In this document: piece by piece, positions 1 to 5,066 of the stretch
How positions within the stretch are numbered: the first letter of the stretch is position 1
Layout: every line of letters starts with the position of its first letter
Source: a virus
Strand: one strand, 5' to 3'
DNA length: 27,681 nt
Virus record (IMG/VR): IMGVR_UViG_3300030101_002511
Span: 1 to 27,681 of that record
Notes under the pieces: generated by a model
Seen by the model: the letters and a program-made list of their open reading frames with translations, nothing else
What the model was told of the DNA's origin: nothing
Database searches by the model: none
Made by a program: the position numbers and the translations under genes

Positions 1-91
1 TTATTATCTTAAAGATAAACAAGTTGCAGAATTAAGAAAAGATTTAGAATTAAAATATAAAATGCAATACTCAGAAAAGGATTCTTTGTAA
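1..91 (+). CDS. 3' fragment of the small helical protein gene (duplicate of 27583-27673)
   Basis: Read in frame to the TAA at 89-91, this is the last part of the 98-residue protein encoded at 27377-27673. It is truncated only because the circle was cut here. It should be merged with the right-end copy and not counted as a separate gene. Its TAA overlaps the ATG of the next gene (TAATG at 89-93). Confidence 0.9.
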   Translation, partial: YYLKDKQVAELRKDLELKYKMQYSEKDSL

Positions 92-99
92 TGTCTAAG
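1..99. repeat. Direct terminal repeat, left copy (matches 27583-27681)
   Basis: These 99 bases are identical to the last 99 bases of the window. The left copy holds the 3' end of the small gene that is complete at 27377-27673, its TAA, and the ATG of the replication gene. An exact odd-length overlap of this size is what de Bruijn assemblers leave when a circular or circularly permuted molecule is written as a line. I therefore read it as closure of a complete 27,582-bp genome rather than as a biological terminal repeat, though the sequence alone cannot exclude the latter. Confidence 0.95.
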
Positions 100-855
100 A
101 GATTTACTGACACAACAAAGTGGAAAAGAGTTTGGTTTAGAAAATTAAAACCAGAGCATAAAGTTTTTTGGTTCTATTTATTAGATCAATGTTGCCACGC
201 TGGAATTTGGGAGGTTGATTTTGAACAAGCTGAGTTCTTTTGTGGAAAACTTGTGGAAAGTGAAATTAGAGAAGTTTTTAAAAAACAGATATTAGAATTT
301 GATAATGGTAAAAGGTGGTTTATACAAGACTTTATTGACTTTCAATATGGCGAATTAAATGATAAAGTAAATGCTCATAGATCAGCAATTAATAGATTAA
401 AAAAGTTTAAATTGTATAATATAGATGAACCCTTAATAAAGAGTTCATTAACTCTTGATTCTAGGGTTAAGGACAAAGACAAAGATAAGGATAAGGACAA
501 GGTTAATAATAAAAGGCCTAAAAATTTAAACGAAGTAAAAGCATATTTTAAAGAAAAAGGAATAAACGTAGATGCTGAAAAGTTCTTTGATTATTATGAA
601 AGTCAAGGCTGGAAAAAAGCAAATGGTAGGCCAGTTGTCAATTGGAAAAGATGCATTTCAACTTGGAAAACCGATGAAAAGCCAGAAGAAAAAAAAGTTC
701 AGATTGTTTTAGCTTGTCCAAACCACCCAGAAATTACAAAGAAAACAACCGATAAAAATCTTTTTACATTTTGCCCAAAATGCAGAGAAAGATTGATTGA
801 TATTGAAACAATAAAATATAAACAAGTAGTTCAGAGGCCGTATGGATCCGATTAA
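91..855 (+). CDS. Phage replication initiator / replisome organiser-like protein
   Basis: The 254-residue protein has the build of phage replication initiators of the lambda O / DnaD-like type. Residues 8-110 form an N-terminal helical, winged-helix-like region (TKWKRVWFRKL then FWFYLLDQCC). Residues 127-137 are a charged KD-repeat linker. Residues 145-193 carry the helical motif seen in replisome organisers (AEKFFDYYESQGW followed by VNWKRCISTW). The C-terminus has a possible zinc site (C209, C228, C231). Such proteins bind the origin and recruit host helicase, which fits a genome with no polymerase or helicase of its own. The ATG overlaps the previous stop. Domain assignment is by pattern, so the exact subfamily is uncertain. 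Confidence 0.75.
   Translation: MSKRFTDTTKWKRVWFRKLKPEHKVFWFYLLDQCCHAGIWEVDFEQAEFFCGKLVESEIREVFKKQILEFDNGKRWFIQDFIDFQYGELNDKVNAHRSAINRLKKFKLYNIDEPLIKSSLTLDSRVKDKDKDKDKDKVNNKRPKNLNEVKAYFKEKGINVDAEKFFDYYESQGWKKANGRPVVNWKRCISTWKTDEKPEEKKVQIVLACPNHPEITKKTTDKNLFTFCPKCRERLIDIETIKYKQVVQRPYGSD
469..501 (+). repeat. Tandem 6-bp repeats encoding the KD linker; possible origin
   Basis: Between 469 and 501 the unit AARGAY (AAGGAC, AAAGAC, AAAGAT, AAGGAT) repeats five and a half times and encodes alternating Lys and Asp. It lies between the two domains of the initiator gene, the same relative position as the iteron-containing origin inside lambda O. The repeat is seen in the sequence; its role as an origin is inference, and it may be only a flexible linker. 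Confidence 0.45.
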
Positions 856-1057
856 TCCAGAATATTATAAAAACGGCATAGAAACCACAAAGTATATTAT
901 TTCACATAATCTTGGATTCTGTGAGGGCAATATCATAAAATATATTACTCGGTATAAATTTAAGAACGGCGTTGAAGATCTTTATAAGGCCAGAAAATAT
1001 TTACAATTACTAATTAATCAGGAGAAAAAAATAAAAGAGAATTACTATGAAAAATAG
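842..1057 (+). CDS. DUF3310-like small protein
   Basis: This 71-residue protein matches the short DUF3310 pattern of phage proteins: an N-terminal NPEYYKNGIE, then a central GNIIKYITRYKFKNG and the helix EDLYKARKYLQLL. DUF3310 proteins are found in many phages near nucleotide metabolism and replication genes and lack an established biochemical role. It starts inside the end of the initiator gene (14-bp overlap) and overlaps the methyltransferase start by 11 bp, so all three are probably translationally coupled. Confidence 0.8.
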   Translation: MDPINPEYYKNGIETTKYIISHNLGFCEGNIIKYITRYKFKNGVEDLYKARKYLQLLINQEKKIKENYYEK

Positions 1058-1466
1058 AAATTTAAATCACAAAGACGATTGGAAGACCCCAGATGATTTA
1101 TATATGCAACTAAATGAAGAATTTAATTTTGATTTTGATCCTTGCCCATACATGCACAACGTAGAAAAATGGAATGGTTTAGAAATAAGCTGGGGGCAAA
1201 GAAATTTTGTAAACCCACCATATTCAAGAAAATTAAAAGATGCTTTTGTTAAAAAAGCTATTTATGAATCAAAAAAAAATAAATTATGTGTTTTATTAAT
1301 ACCAGTAAGTACAAGTACAATTTTATTTCATGATTTTATTTTACCTAATCAAAAAGAAATAAGATTTATAAGAGGAAGAGTCAAATTTGAAGGATATAAT
1401 ACTAAAAATGAATATGTAAGAAATAAAGTAGGGATGCATGATTCAATGATAATTGTTTTAAAATAA
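1047..1466 (+). CDS. dam: Phage Dam-type DNA N6-adenine methyltransferase
   Basis: The 139-residue protein has the order of motifs of the phage N6-adenine methyltransferase family (PF05869 type): DWKTP at residues 11-15, the acidic DFDPCP at 29-34 and the catalytic NPPY at 56-59, followed by a hydrophobic strand (LCVLLIPVS). It would transfer a methyl group from S-adenosylmethionine to N6 of adenine, with GATC the usual target of the family. No endonuclease partner is adjacent, so it is an orphan enzyme for self-protection or regulation. It may act together with the Mom-like enzyme encoded at about 4.4-5.0 kb. Target specificity is inferred. Confidence 0.85.
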   Translation: MKNRNLNHKDDWKTPDDLYMQLNEEFNFDFDPCPYMHNVEKWNGLEISWGQRNFVNPPYSRKLKDAFVKKAIYESKKNKLCVLLIPVSTSTILFHDFILPNQKEIRFIRGRVKFEGYNTKNEYVRNKVGMHDSMIIVLK

Positions 1467-1478
1467 AGGATAAAAACA

Positions 1479-1757
1479 ATGCAAGAAAAAAAATATATTA
1501 ATGGGATAATTATTAAAGAAAAAGTTTTTGATAACGGTGGATCCATTTTGAAAGTATCTATAAAAACAGATGAGTTTCAAGATCAAGTAAACGCTATTAC
1601 AGAAAAAGGCTGGGCAAATTTAATAATAGCAAAAAGAAAACAAAAATCAGAAACTGGAATATCTCATTACTGCTATGAAGATGATTTTAAACCAACTCCT
1701 CAGAACACCTTTAACAAGCAAACTGAGATTCCAGAAAACGATGATGATCCGTTTTAA
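1479..1757 (+). CDS. Small SSB-like protein with acidic C-terminal tip
   Basis: This 92-residue protein begins with alternating strand-like segments (INGIIIKEKVF, GSILKVSIKTDEF, WANLIIAKRK) and ends in a disordered tail finishing NDDDPF. That tail closely resembles the DDDIPF tip that bacterial SSB proteins use to recruit repair and replication partners. Its position directly after the initiator, DUF3310 and Dam genes suits a single-stranded-DNA-binding role. It is shorter than typical SSB and I do not recognise a full OB-fold signature, so function is an inference from the tail and context. A ribosome binding site (AAGGA) precedes the ATG. Confidence 0.55.
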   Translation: MQEKKYINGIIIKEKVFDNGGSILKVSIKTDEFQDQVNAITEKGWANLIIAKRKQKSETGISHYCYEDDFKPTPQNTFNKQTEIPENDDDPF

Positions 1758-1764
1758 GATAATG

Positions 1765-1795
1765 GCAACGGACTTTTTATCCGTTGGCTTTTAGA
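1765..1795 (+). terminator. Stem-loop with U-rich tail after the replication block
   Basis: CAACGGA (1766-1772) pairs perfectly with TCCGTTG (1780-1786) around a 7-nt loop and is followed by GCTTTTAG. It begins 8 bp past the stop of the SSB-like gene. The T tract is short, so it may be a weak intrinsic terminator or a regulatory hairpin. A second copy of the element lies at 1859-1890. Confidence 0.5.
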
Positions 1796-1890
1796 GAGTA
1801 AAATATATTTTTTATAACATTTTATAACAAAAACGTTAATTTTAAAGTACATAGTGGGGCAACGGATCGTTAGTCCGATGGTTTTTAGAG
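1765..1890 (+). repeat. Two direct copies of a hairpin element in the control region
   Basis: Copy A (1765-1796) and copy B (1859-1890) share the pattern GCAACGGA, seven variable bases, TCCG, W, TGG, Y, then TTTTAGAG. The inverted halves are kept while the loop differs (CTTTTTA against TCGTTAG). Copy B has a shorter stem (CGGA/TCCG plus CA/TG across one mismatch). Between them is very AT-rich DNA. Position upstream of the promoter at 1916-1944 suggests attenuation, antitermination or an operator pair. Confidence 0.6.
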
Positions 1891-1915
1891 GAGAGGTTGA
1901 AAATTTGAACAATTT

Positions 1916-1944
1916 TTGAACAAATACTAAAAAATATTTATATT
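1916..1944 (+). promoter_or_regulatory. Sigma70-type promoter before the sigma-like regulator
   Basis: TTGAAC (1916-1921) and TATATT (1939-1944) are separated by exactly 17 bp in the longest gene-free stretch of the genome (1758-1968). A second TTGAAC lies at 1905-1910. Transcription would start near 1951, leaving a leader of under 20 nt before the AAGGA ribosome binding site and the ATG at 1969. This is the best candidate for the start of the packaging/structural operon. Confidence 0.6.
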
Positions 1945-1968
1945 CTTTTTATAATTAAGGATAATCCA

Positions 1969-2271
1969 ATGCCAGAACCAAGCCATGAACCTTGTCCGAT
2001 GTGTGGAGAATCGGATAAAAAAACAGAAGAGTATTTTATCCAGGAAAAAGCTGAAAGAGCAATCTGGAATCTTAAATTCTTACATTTAGGATTTACGATC
2101 TGTAACAATATGACCGAGTTTGAACGCTCGGTTTTTTTTCGTCATCAAATAAGAAAAGAAAGTTTTCAAGAAATATCTCAAGCTATGAATAAGCCAATAC
2201 ATTCAATATATGCTGCTTGGAAACGCTGTAAATCACGATCGGATAAGACTTTAGAGCAATCAATTATTTAA
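1969..2271 (+). CDS. Sigma-70 region 4-like small regulator
   Basis: The 100-residue protein has one CxxC pair near the N-terminus (C9, C12). From about residue 50 there is a helical segment ending in a helix-turn-helix of the sigma-70 region 4 kind (FERSVFFRHQIRK, then FQEISQAMNKPIHSIYAAWKR, residues 51-86). Region 4 contacts the -35 element and the RNA polymerase beta flap. A free-standing region 4 could act as a phage sigma appendage, activator or anti-sigma. It sits immediately behind the strongest promoter in the genome and ahead of the structural operon, so a middle/late transcription switch is a reasonable inference. No sigma region 2 is present. Confidence 0.6.
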   Translation: MPEPSHEPCPMCGESDKKTEEYFIQEKAERAIWNLKFLHLGFTICNNMTEFERSVFFRHQIRKESFQEISQAMNKPIHSIYAAWKRCKSRSDKTLEQSII

Positions 2272-2285
2272 AAAGTTCTAAACTT

Positions 2286-2312
2286 CCCTATATATAGAGG
2301 GGCATTTATGCC
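2286..2312 (+). promoter_or_regulatory. Two small hairpins in the leader of the zinc-ribbon gene
   Basis: CCCT/AGGG (2286-2289 with 2298-2301, loop ATATATAG) is followed at once by GGCA/TGCC (2301-2304 with 2309-2312, loop TTTA). The two share base 2301, so they cannot both form fully. They lie in the 88-bp gap after the sigma-like gene. There is no clear T tract, so I see a possible leader structure rather than a terminator. Confidence 0.35.
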
Positions 2313-2359
2313 TTACTCGTGATTCAATAATATGAAAAAGCACGAAAAAAGAAAAAATA

Positions 2360-2563
2360 ATGCCTTTGCATGATGTAAAATGCCTCAGATGTGGCCACAT
2401 CCAAGAGGTTTTTTATTTACCAAATGAAAAACCAAATGAACAAAAATGCAATGCTTGTGGAAGTCATCAAACCAGATATTTAATAGGCCGATCAAATGTT
2501 AAGTTTGGTGGGGATATTTGGGAAAAGCAAATCGAACAAGAAGCAGCTGACAATAACTGGTAA
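2360..2563 (+). CDS. Zinc-ribbon protein, FmdB-like
   Basis: This 67-residue protein carries two CxxC knuckles, CLRCGH near residue 8 and CNACGS near residue 30, separated by about 18 residues with a hydrophobic strand between. That is the arrangement of the small FmdB-type zinc ribbons. Such proteins bind one zinc ion and are usually called putative regulators; the true role in phages is unknown. Its stop overlaps the start of the next gene (TAATG), so the two are likely coupled. Confidence 0.65.
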   Translation: MPLHDVKCLRCGHIQEVFYLPNEKPNEQKCNACGSHQTRYLIGRSNVKFGGDIWEKQIEQEAADNNW

Positions 2564-2895
2564 TGTCTTTTAGGCCCCCACAATCTGTTAGAGATGCAGC
2601 AAAAAGATCCCTTGAGATGAGAAGATCGGTTGCACCAAGTAGGAGAGGAGGAACGGCAGTTGGAGTTGCAAGAGCTGGTCAACTTGCATCTGGCAGAGCT
2701 GTATCTTTAGATACGATCAAAAGAATGGTTTCTTTTTTTGCTAGGCATGAAGTAGATAAAAAAGCTGAAGGATTTCGGAGAGGAGAAAAAGGCTATCCAT
2801 CAAAAGGTAAAATTGCTTGGGAACTATGGGGAGGGGATCCTGGCAGAAGATGGGCTAAAAGTATTTTAAGAAGAGAGGAAAGAAAACAAAAATGA
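2563..2895 (+). CDS. Conserved basic phage protein with KGKIAWELWGGD motif
   Basis: The 110-residue protein is rich in Arg and Lys. It contains an RRGGTAVGVARAGQLASG segment at about 28-45, a SLDTIKRMVSFFARHEVDK segment and a C-terminal SKGKIAWELWGGDPGRRWA block. I know this combination as a recurrent phage protein family found near packaging or head genes, without an assigned function. It might contact DNA given its charge. It overlaps its neighbours by a few bases on both sides. Confidence 0.6.
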   Translation: MSFRPPQSVRDAAKRSLEMRRSVAPSRRGGTAVGVARAGQLASGRAVSLDTIKRMVSFFARHEVDKKAEGFRRGEKGYPSKGKIAWELWGGDPGRRWAKSILRREERKQK

Positions 2896-3050
2896 TATAC
2901 TTAAAAAGAAAAGACGGATCTGTTATCGGTAAAATTAACCCATCAAAAGAGCAAATCGCTGCTTATAAAAAAGATGGTTGCGTTTTATGTGATGAGAATG
3001 GAAAAGAAATAAAAGAGAAAAAGAGTGCAAAGAAGAGTAATAAAAGATAA
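2892..3050 (+). CDS. Small lysine-rich hypothetical protein (52 aa)
   Basis: An open frame of 52 codons starts with the ATG overlapping the previous stop (AATGA). It begins MIYLKRKDGSVIGKINPSK, has a CxxC (residues 30-33) and ends in a Lys-rich tail. It overlaps the following GTG-initiated gene by 26 bp. I do not recognise a family. The tight overlap and the run of comparable small basic genes around it support it as real. Confidence 0.5.
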   Translation: MIYLKRKDGSVIGKINPSKEQIAAYKKDGCVLCDENGKEIKEKKSAKKSNKR

Positions 3051-3234
3051 AAAAACTGGTGTTGCAAAAAAATATCTCTCTGGGGTAAAAGGCTCAAAAC
3101 GCTCACAATTAGCAGATGTTATAAAAGAGATGGACAAACTTTATAGATCTGGGAAAAAAATACCAAAATCATTAATAGAAAAAAGGTTAAAACTTGGCCG
3201 TAAAAAGAAAACCACTAAACGCAGCTACCATTAA
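3025..3234 (+). CDS. Small basic phage protein, DUF5872-like
   Basis: Sixty-nine residues, about a third Lys or Arg, from a GTG start. The pattern KDKKTGVAKKYLSGVKGSKRSQLADVIKEMDKLYRSG, followed by KKIPKSLIEKR, resembles the small DUF5872-type proteins of marine phages, whose role is unknown. The strongly positive charge suggests nucleic-acid or capsid-interior contacts. It overlaps both neighbours. Confidence 0.5.
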   Translation: MQRRVIKDKKTGVAKKYLSGVKGSKRSQLADVIKEMDKLYRSGKKIPKSLIEKRLKLGRKKKTTKRSYH

Positions 3235-3445
3235 AAATTTAAGAGCGAAAGCGAAAAAATCTAAAGTTTTTAATTATTCAGATCTTGTTGCCATATACAG
3301 AAGAGGCCAAGCAGCGTGGACTTCTGGATCAAGGCCAGGAATCGGAATGGCTCAATGGGCAATGGCCAGAGTAAACTCAGCACTAAAGGGATCAAGGAAA
3401 CATGATACCGATATTAGAAGAAAAGCTATAAAAAGGAAAAGATAA
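3194..3445 (+). CDS. Small phage protein, DUF5824-like
   Basis: The 83-residue protein starts at TTG (3194), inside the previous gene by 41 bp. Its core is VAIYRRGQAAW, then SGSRPGIGMAQWAMARVNSAL, and a basic C-terminal tail (KHDTDIRRKAIKRKR). The YRRGQ/WAMARVNS pattern is one I associate with the uncharacterised DUF5824-type family in uncultured marine phages. Function unknown. The TTG start is supported by the coupling overlap and the absence of a better in-frame start. Confidence 0.5.
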   Translation: MAVKRKPLNAATIKNLRAKAKKSKVFNYSDLVAIYRRGQAAWTSGSRPGIGMAQWAMARVNSALKGSRKHDTDIRRKAIKRKR

Positions 3446-3621
3446 TGGAAACAGTTAATGGAGTTGATATATCTGAATTAAAAGAAGAGGACAAAGCGAA
3501 TATGAGAATTCATGCTCCACATCATAGCAAAAAACACCTGAAGGAGATGGTTAAAGATTTAAAAAGTGGTAAAAGTTTTTCAGAATCACATCAAATAGCT
3601 CAAAGAAAGGTTGGTAAATAA
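3445..3621 (+). CDS. Small hypothetical protein (58 aa)
   Basis: The ATG overlaps the previous stop (TAATG) and the stop overlaps the next ATG in the same way. The protein is hydrophilic, with MRIHAPHHSKKHLKEMVKDLKSGKSFSESHQIAQRKVG across residues 20-57. A similar short phage pattern (HHSKKHLKEM, then a small helix pair) recurs near packaging genes, but I cannot name a family. Confidence 0.55.
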   Translation: METVNGVDISELKEEDKANMRIHAPHHSKKHLKEMVKDLKSGKSFSESHQIAQRKVGK

Positions 3622-3704
3622 TGCCTTATCATTATGGAAACAAGAAAAAGAAAAAAGCTAAAAAGAAAATTAAAAGCAAAAAAATGGGCAAAAAGAGAAA
3701 GTAA
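3621..3704 (+). CDS. Lys-rich mini-protein (27 aa)
   Basis: This 27-codon frame starts MPYHYGNKKKKK and consists of 14 Lys and 1 Arg. It overlaps its upstream neighbour as TAATG and is followed by TAATTG leading into the next gene. Tiny poly-Lys proteins beginning MPYHYG occur in other phages next to packaging genes, which supports it as real. The charge suggests DNA or RNA contact or condensation; function is unknown. Confidence 0.5.
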   Translation: MPYHYGNKKKKKAKKKIKSKKMGKKRK

Positions 3705-3869
3705 TTGTTTGAGAAATGTCCATTAAAGCAATTCAAAATGTGTGGTTTCGCTGGATACGATAAGGATCAAGTCCTAAGATGTGGAATAGCAACACCGTTA
3801 AACAAAGTTATACAATTAACTAAATGCCCCCTTTATGAAAAACGCAAATCTAAATATCGTAGATTATAA
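3705..3869 (+). CDS. Cys-rich small phage protein (54 aa)
   Basis: A TTG-initiated frame encodes MFEKCPLKQFKMCG, then YDKDQVLRCG, then LNKVIQLTKCPLYEK. The four cysteines (C5, C13, C26, C41) are spaced as in a recurrent small phage family with the pattern C-P-x-C ... Q-x-x-x-C-G ... L-x-x-C-P, likely binding zinc. It directly follows the Lys-rich gene and overlaps the start of the ParB-like gene by 35 bp. Function unknown. Confidence 0.55.
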   Translation: MFEKCPLKQFKMCGFAGYDKDQVLRCGIATPLNKVIQLTKCPLYEKRKSKYRRL

Positions 3870-4395
3870 AATATTCGATTTGATATTTGCTGAATATAAC
3901 CCCAGGGAATTAACAGAGGATCAGCATCAAGATTTAAAAGATTCAATATCTCGATTTGGTTTTGTTGATCCTTTAATAGTAAATATTAATAAAGAAAGAA
4001 AGAATATATTAGTTGGAGGGCATCAAAGATTAAAGATTGCCAAAGAGCTTGGATATAAAAAGGTGCCTTGCGTTGAGGTAGATCTTACACCAGAAAAAGA
4101 AAAAGAATTAAATGTTAGATTAAATAAAAATACTGGTCAATGGGACTGGGATTCACTAAGCAGTTTTTTTGATAATGAAGAATTATTACAATGGGGTTTT
4201 AACGAAAAAGAATTATCATTAAATATAGAACCAGATTTTAATGAAATAGTTGCAGATGATAAAGATAAAAAACCATCAATTAAAATTACTTTTAAAGATA
4301 TTGAAGAGTTTGAGGAGAATGAAAAACAAATTATTTTATTTTTAAATAAAAATTTTCCTTTTTTAAAATACTCAGTTAGTGCAGGTGAAATATAA
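3835..4395 (+). CDS. ParB/sulfiredoxin-fold nuclease-like protein
   Basis: The 186-residue protein shows the N-terminal ParB domain pattern: YNPRELTEDQHQDLKDSI, then FGFVDPLIVN, the loop VGGHQRLKIAKELGY, and KKVPCVEVDL (residues 22-83). A helical tail includes LNKNTGQWDWDSLSSFF. In phages these proteins usually sit beside DNA methyltransferase or terminase genes and may act as DNA-binding proteins or nucleases rather than in partition. Here the gene runs into the mom-like gene (overlap of a few bases). There is no strong ribosome binding site, and the start lies 35 bp inside the previous gene, suggesting coupled translation. Confidence 0.8.
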   Translation: MKNANLNIVDYKIFDLIFAEYNPRELTEDQHQDLKDSISRFGFVDPLIVNINKERKNILVGGHQRLKIAKELGYKKVPCVEVDLTPEKEKELNVRLNKNTGQWDWDSLSSFFDNEELLQWGFNEKELSLNIEPDFNEIVADDKDKKPSIKITFKDIEEFEENEKQIILFLNKNFPFLKYSVSAGEI

Positions 4396-5066
4396 AACTT
4401 TATAGAGCTACACCGAAGGCAGTAAAATATTCATGTCTTAACTATCATTATTCAAAAAAAACACCTGCAAATAATGGATTACCTTTTGCAGTTTTTAATA
4501 AAAAAAATAAATTTTGTGGATGTATAATTTACAGCTATGGTGCAAATCCTAGAATTGCAAGACCTTATAAATTAATGCAAGGGCAAGTAATTGAATTAGC
4601 AAGAATGGCATTAAATGGAAAGCAAGAATCAACCTCAAAAGCTTTGTCTTTAAGTTTAAAATTATTAAAGAAAAAAGCACCTTTAGTTAAATTAGTTGTA
4701 AGCTATGCCGATAAAGGTCAAAAGCATTTAGGGACAATATATCAAGCAACTAACTGGGTATATGAAAATCAAAGTGAAAGCTCTACAACAGAATATTTTA
4801 TAAGAAATAAATGGATGCATTCAAGATCAGCAAATCAAATAATTAGAAATTATAATTTAGATAGATCAAAAATAAAAAAAAGAAAAGCATCGGGTAAGAT
4901 AAAATATTTATATCCATTAGACAAAAATACAAGAAAAAATATTTCAAAACTTTCAAAACCTTATTTGAAAGACATAAGCGATTCTAGTGTAAGTGGAAGC
5001 ACATTATCTTTCCAAGATAAAAGTGGAGGTTCGATTCCTACCGAATCGCTCAAAAATTATGGATAA
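4392..5066 (+). CDS. mom: Mom-like DNA adenine modification protein
   Basis: The protein resembles phage Mu Mom, a GNAT-fold enzyme that turns adenine into an N6-carbamoylmethyl derivative and blocks many restriction enzymes. Seen here are an N-terminal HYSKKTP...GLPFAVF block, GCIIYSYGANP, VIELARMAL, the signature SYADKGQKHLGTIYQATNW (residues 104-122) and a basic C-terminus KYLYPLDKNTRKN. The conserved N-terminus extends about 60 codons upstream of the first ATG (4575) with no ATG, GTG or TTG available. The only plausible start is ATA at 4392, with AGG at 4383-4385 as ribosome binding site, or a frameshift. Residues 196-224 are translated from a tRNA gene and probably are not part of the original protein. 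Confidence 0.8.
   Translation: MKLYRATPKAVKYSCLNYHYSKKTPANNGLPFAVFNKKNKFCGCIIYSYGANPRIARPYKLMQGQVIELARMALNGKQESTSKALSLSLKLLKKKAPLVKLVVSYADKGQKHLGTIYQATNWVYENQSESSTTEYFIRNKWMHSRSANQIIRNYNLDRSKIKKRKASGKIKYLYPLDKNTRKNISKLSKPYLKDISDSSVSGSTLSFQDKSGGSIPTESLKNYG
4978..5050 (+). tRNA. tRNA-Gly (anticodon UCC), with one bulged base in the T stem
   Basis: All arms can be folded. Acceptor GCGATTC (4978-4984) pairs with GAATCGC (5043-5049). The D arm GTGT/GCAC has loop AAGTGGAA with A14, G18, G19 and A21. Anticodon stem TTATC/GATAA is perfect, with loop TTTCCAA and anticodon TCC at 5011-5013. The T loop is TTCGATT. T stem GGAGG (5025-5029) pairs with CCTACC only if A5040 is bulged; without it the stem is perfect. 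G1-C72, C2-G71, G3-C70, C35, C36 and U73 agree with known tRNA-Gly identity elements. CCA is not encoded. It lies inside the end of the mom frame and 8 bp before terS. Confidence 0.8.

Noticed and set aside
1-99. Terminal repeat as integration site or true packaging end
   Set aside because: The repeat is part of two coding genes, exact to the base, and no integrase exists; an assembly overlap explains it better, though read data are needed.
469-501. Short tandem repeats as a CRISPR-like array
   Set aside because: The units are 6 bp and contiguous without spacers; they encode a KD linker. I saw no CRISPR array anywhere in the window.
4978-5050. tRNA as an attP site for prophage integration
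   Set aside because: The tRNA is whole rather than a 3' fragment, and there is no integrase or excisionase gene near it or elsewhere.
4993-5058. GTG start that would lengthen the small terminase by 22 residues
   Set aside because: The added residues are the translation of the tRNA; the DUF5681-like similarity begins after ATG 5059.
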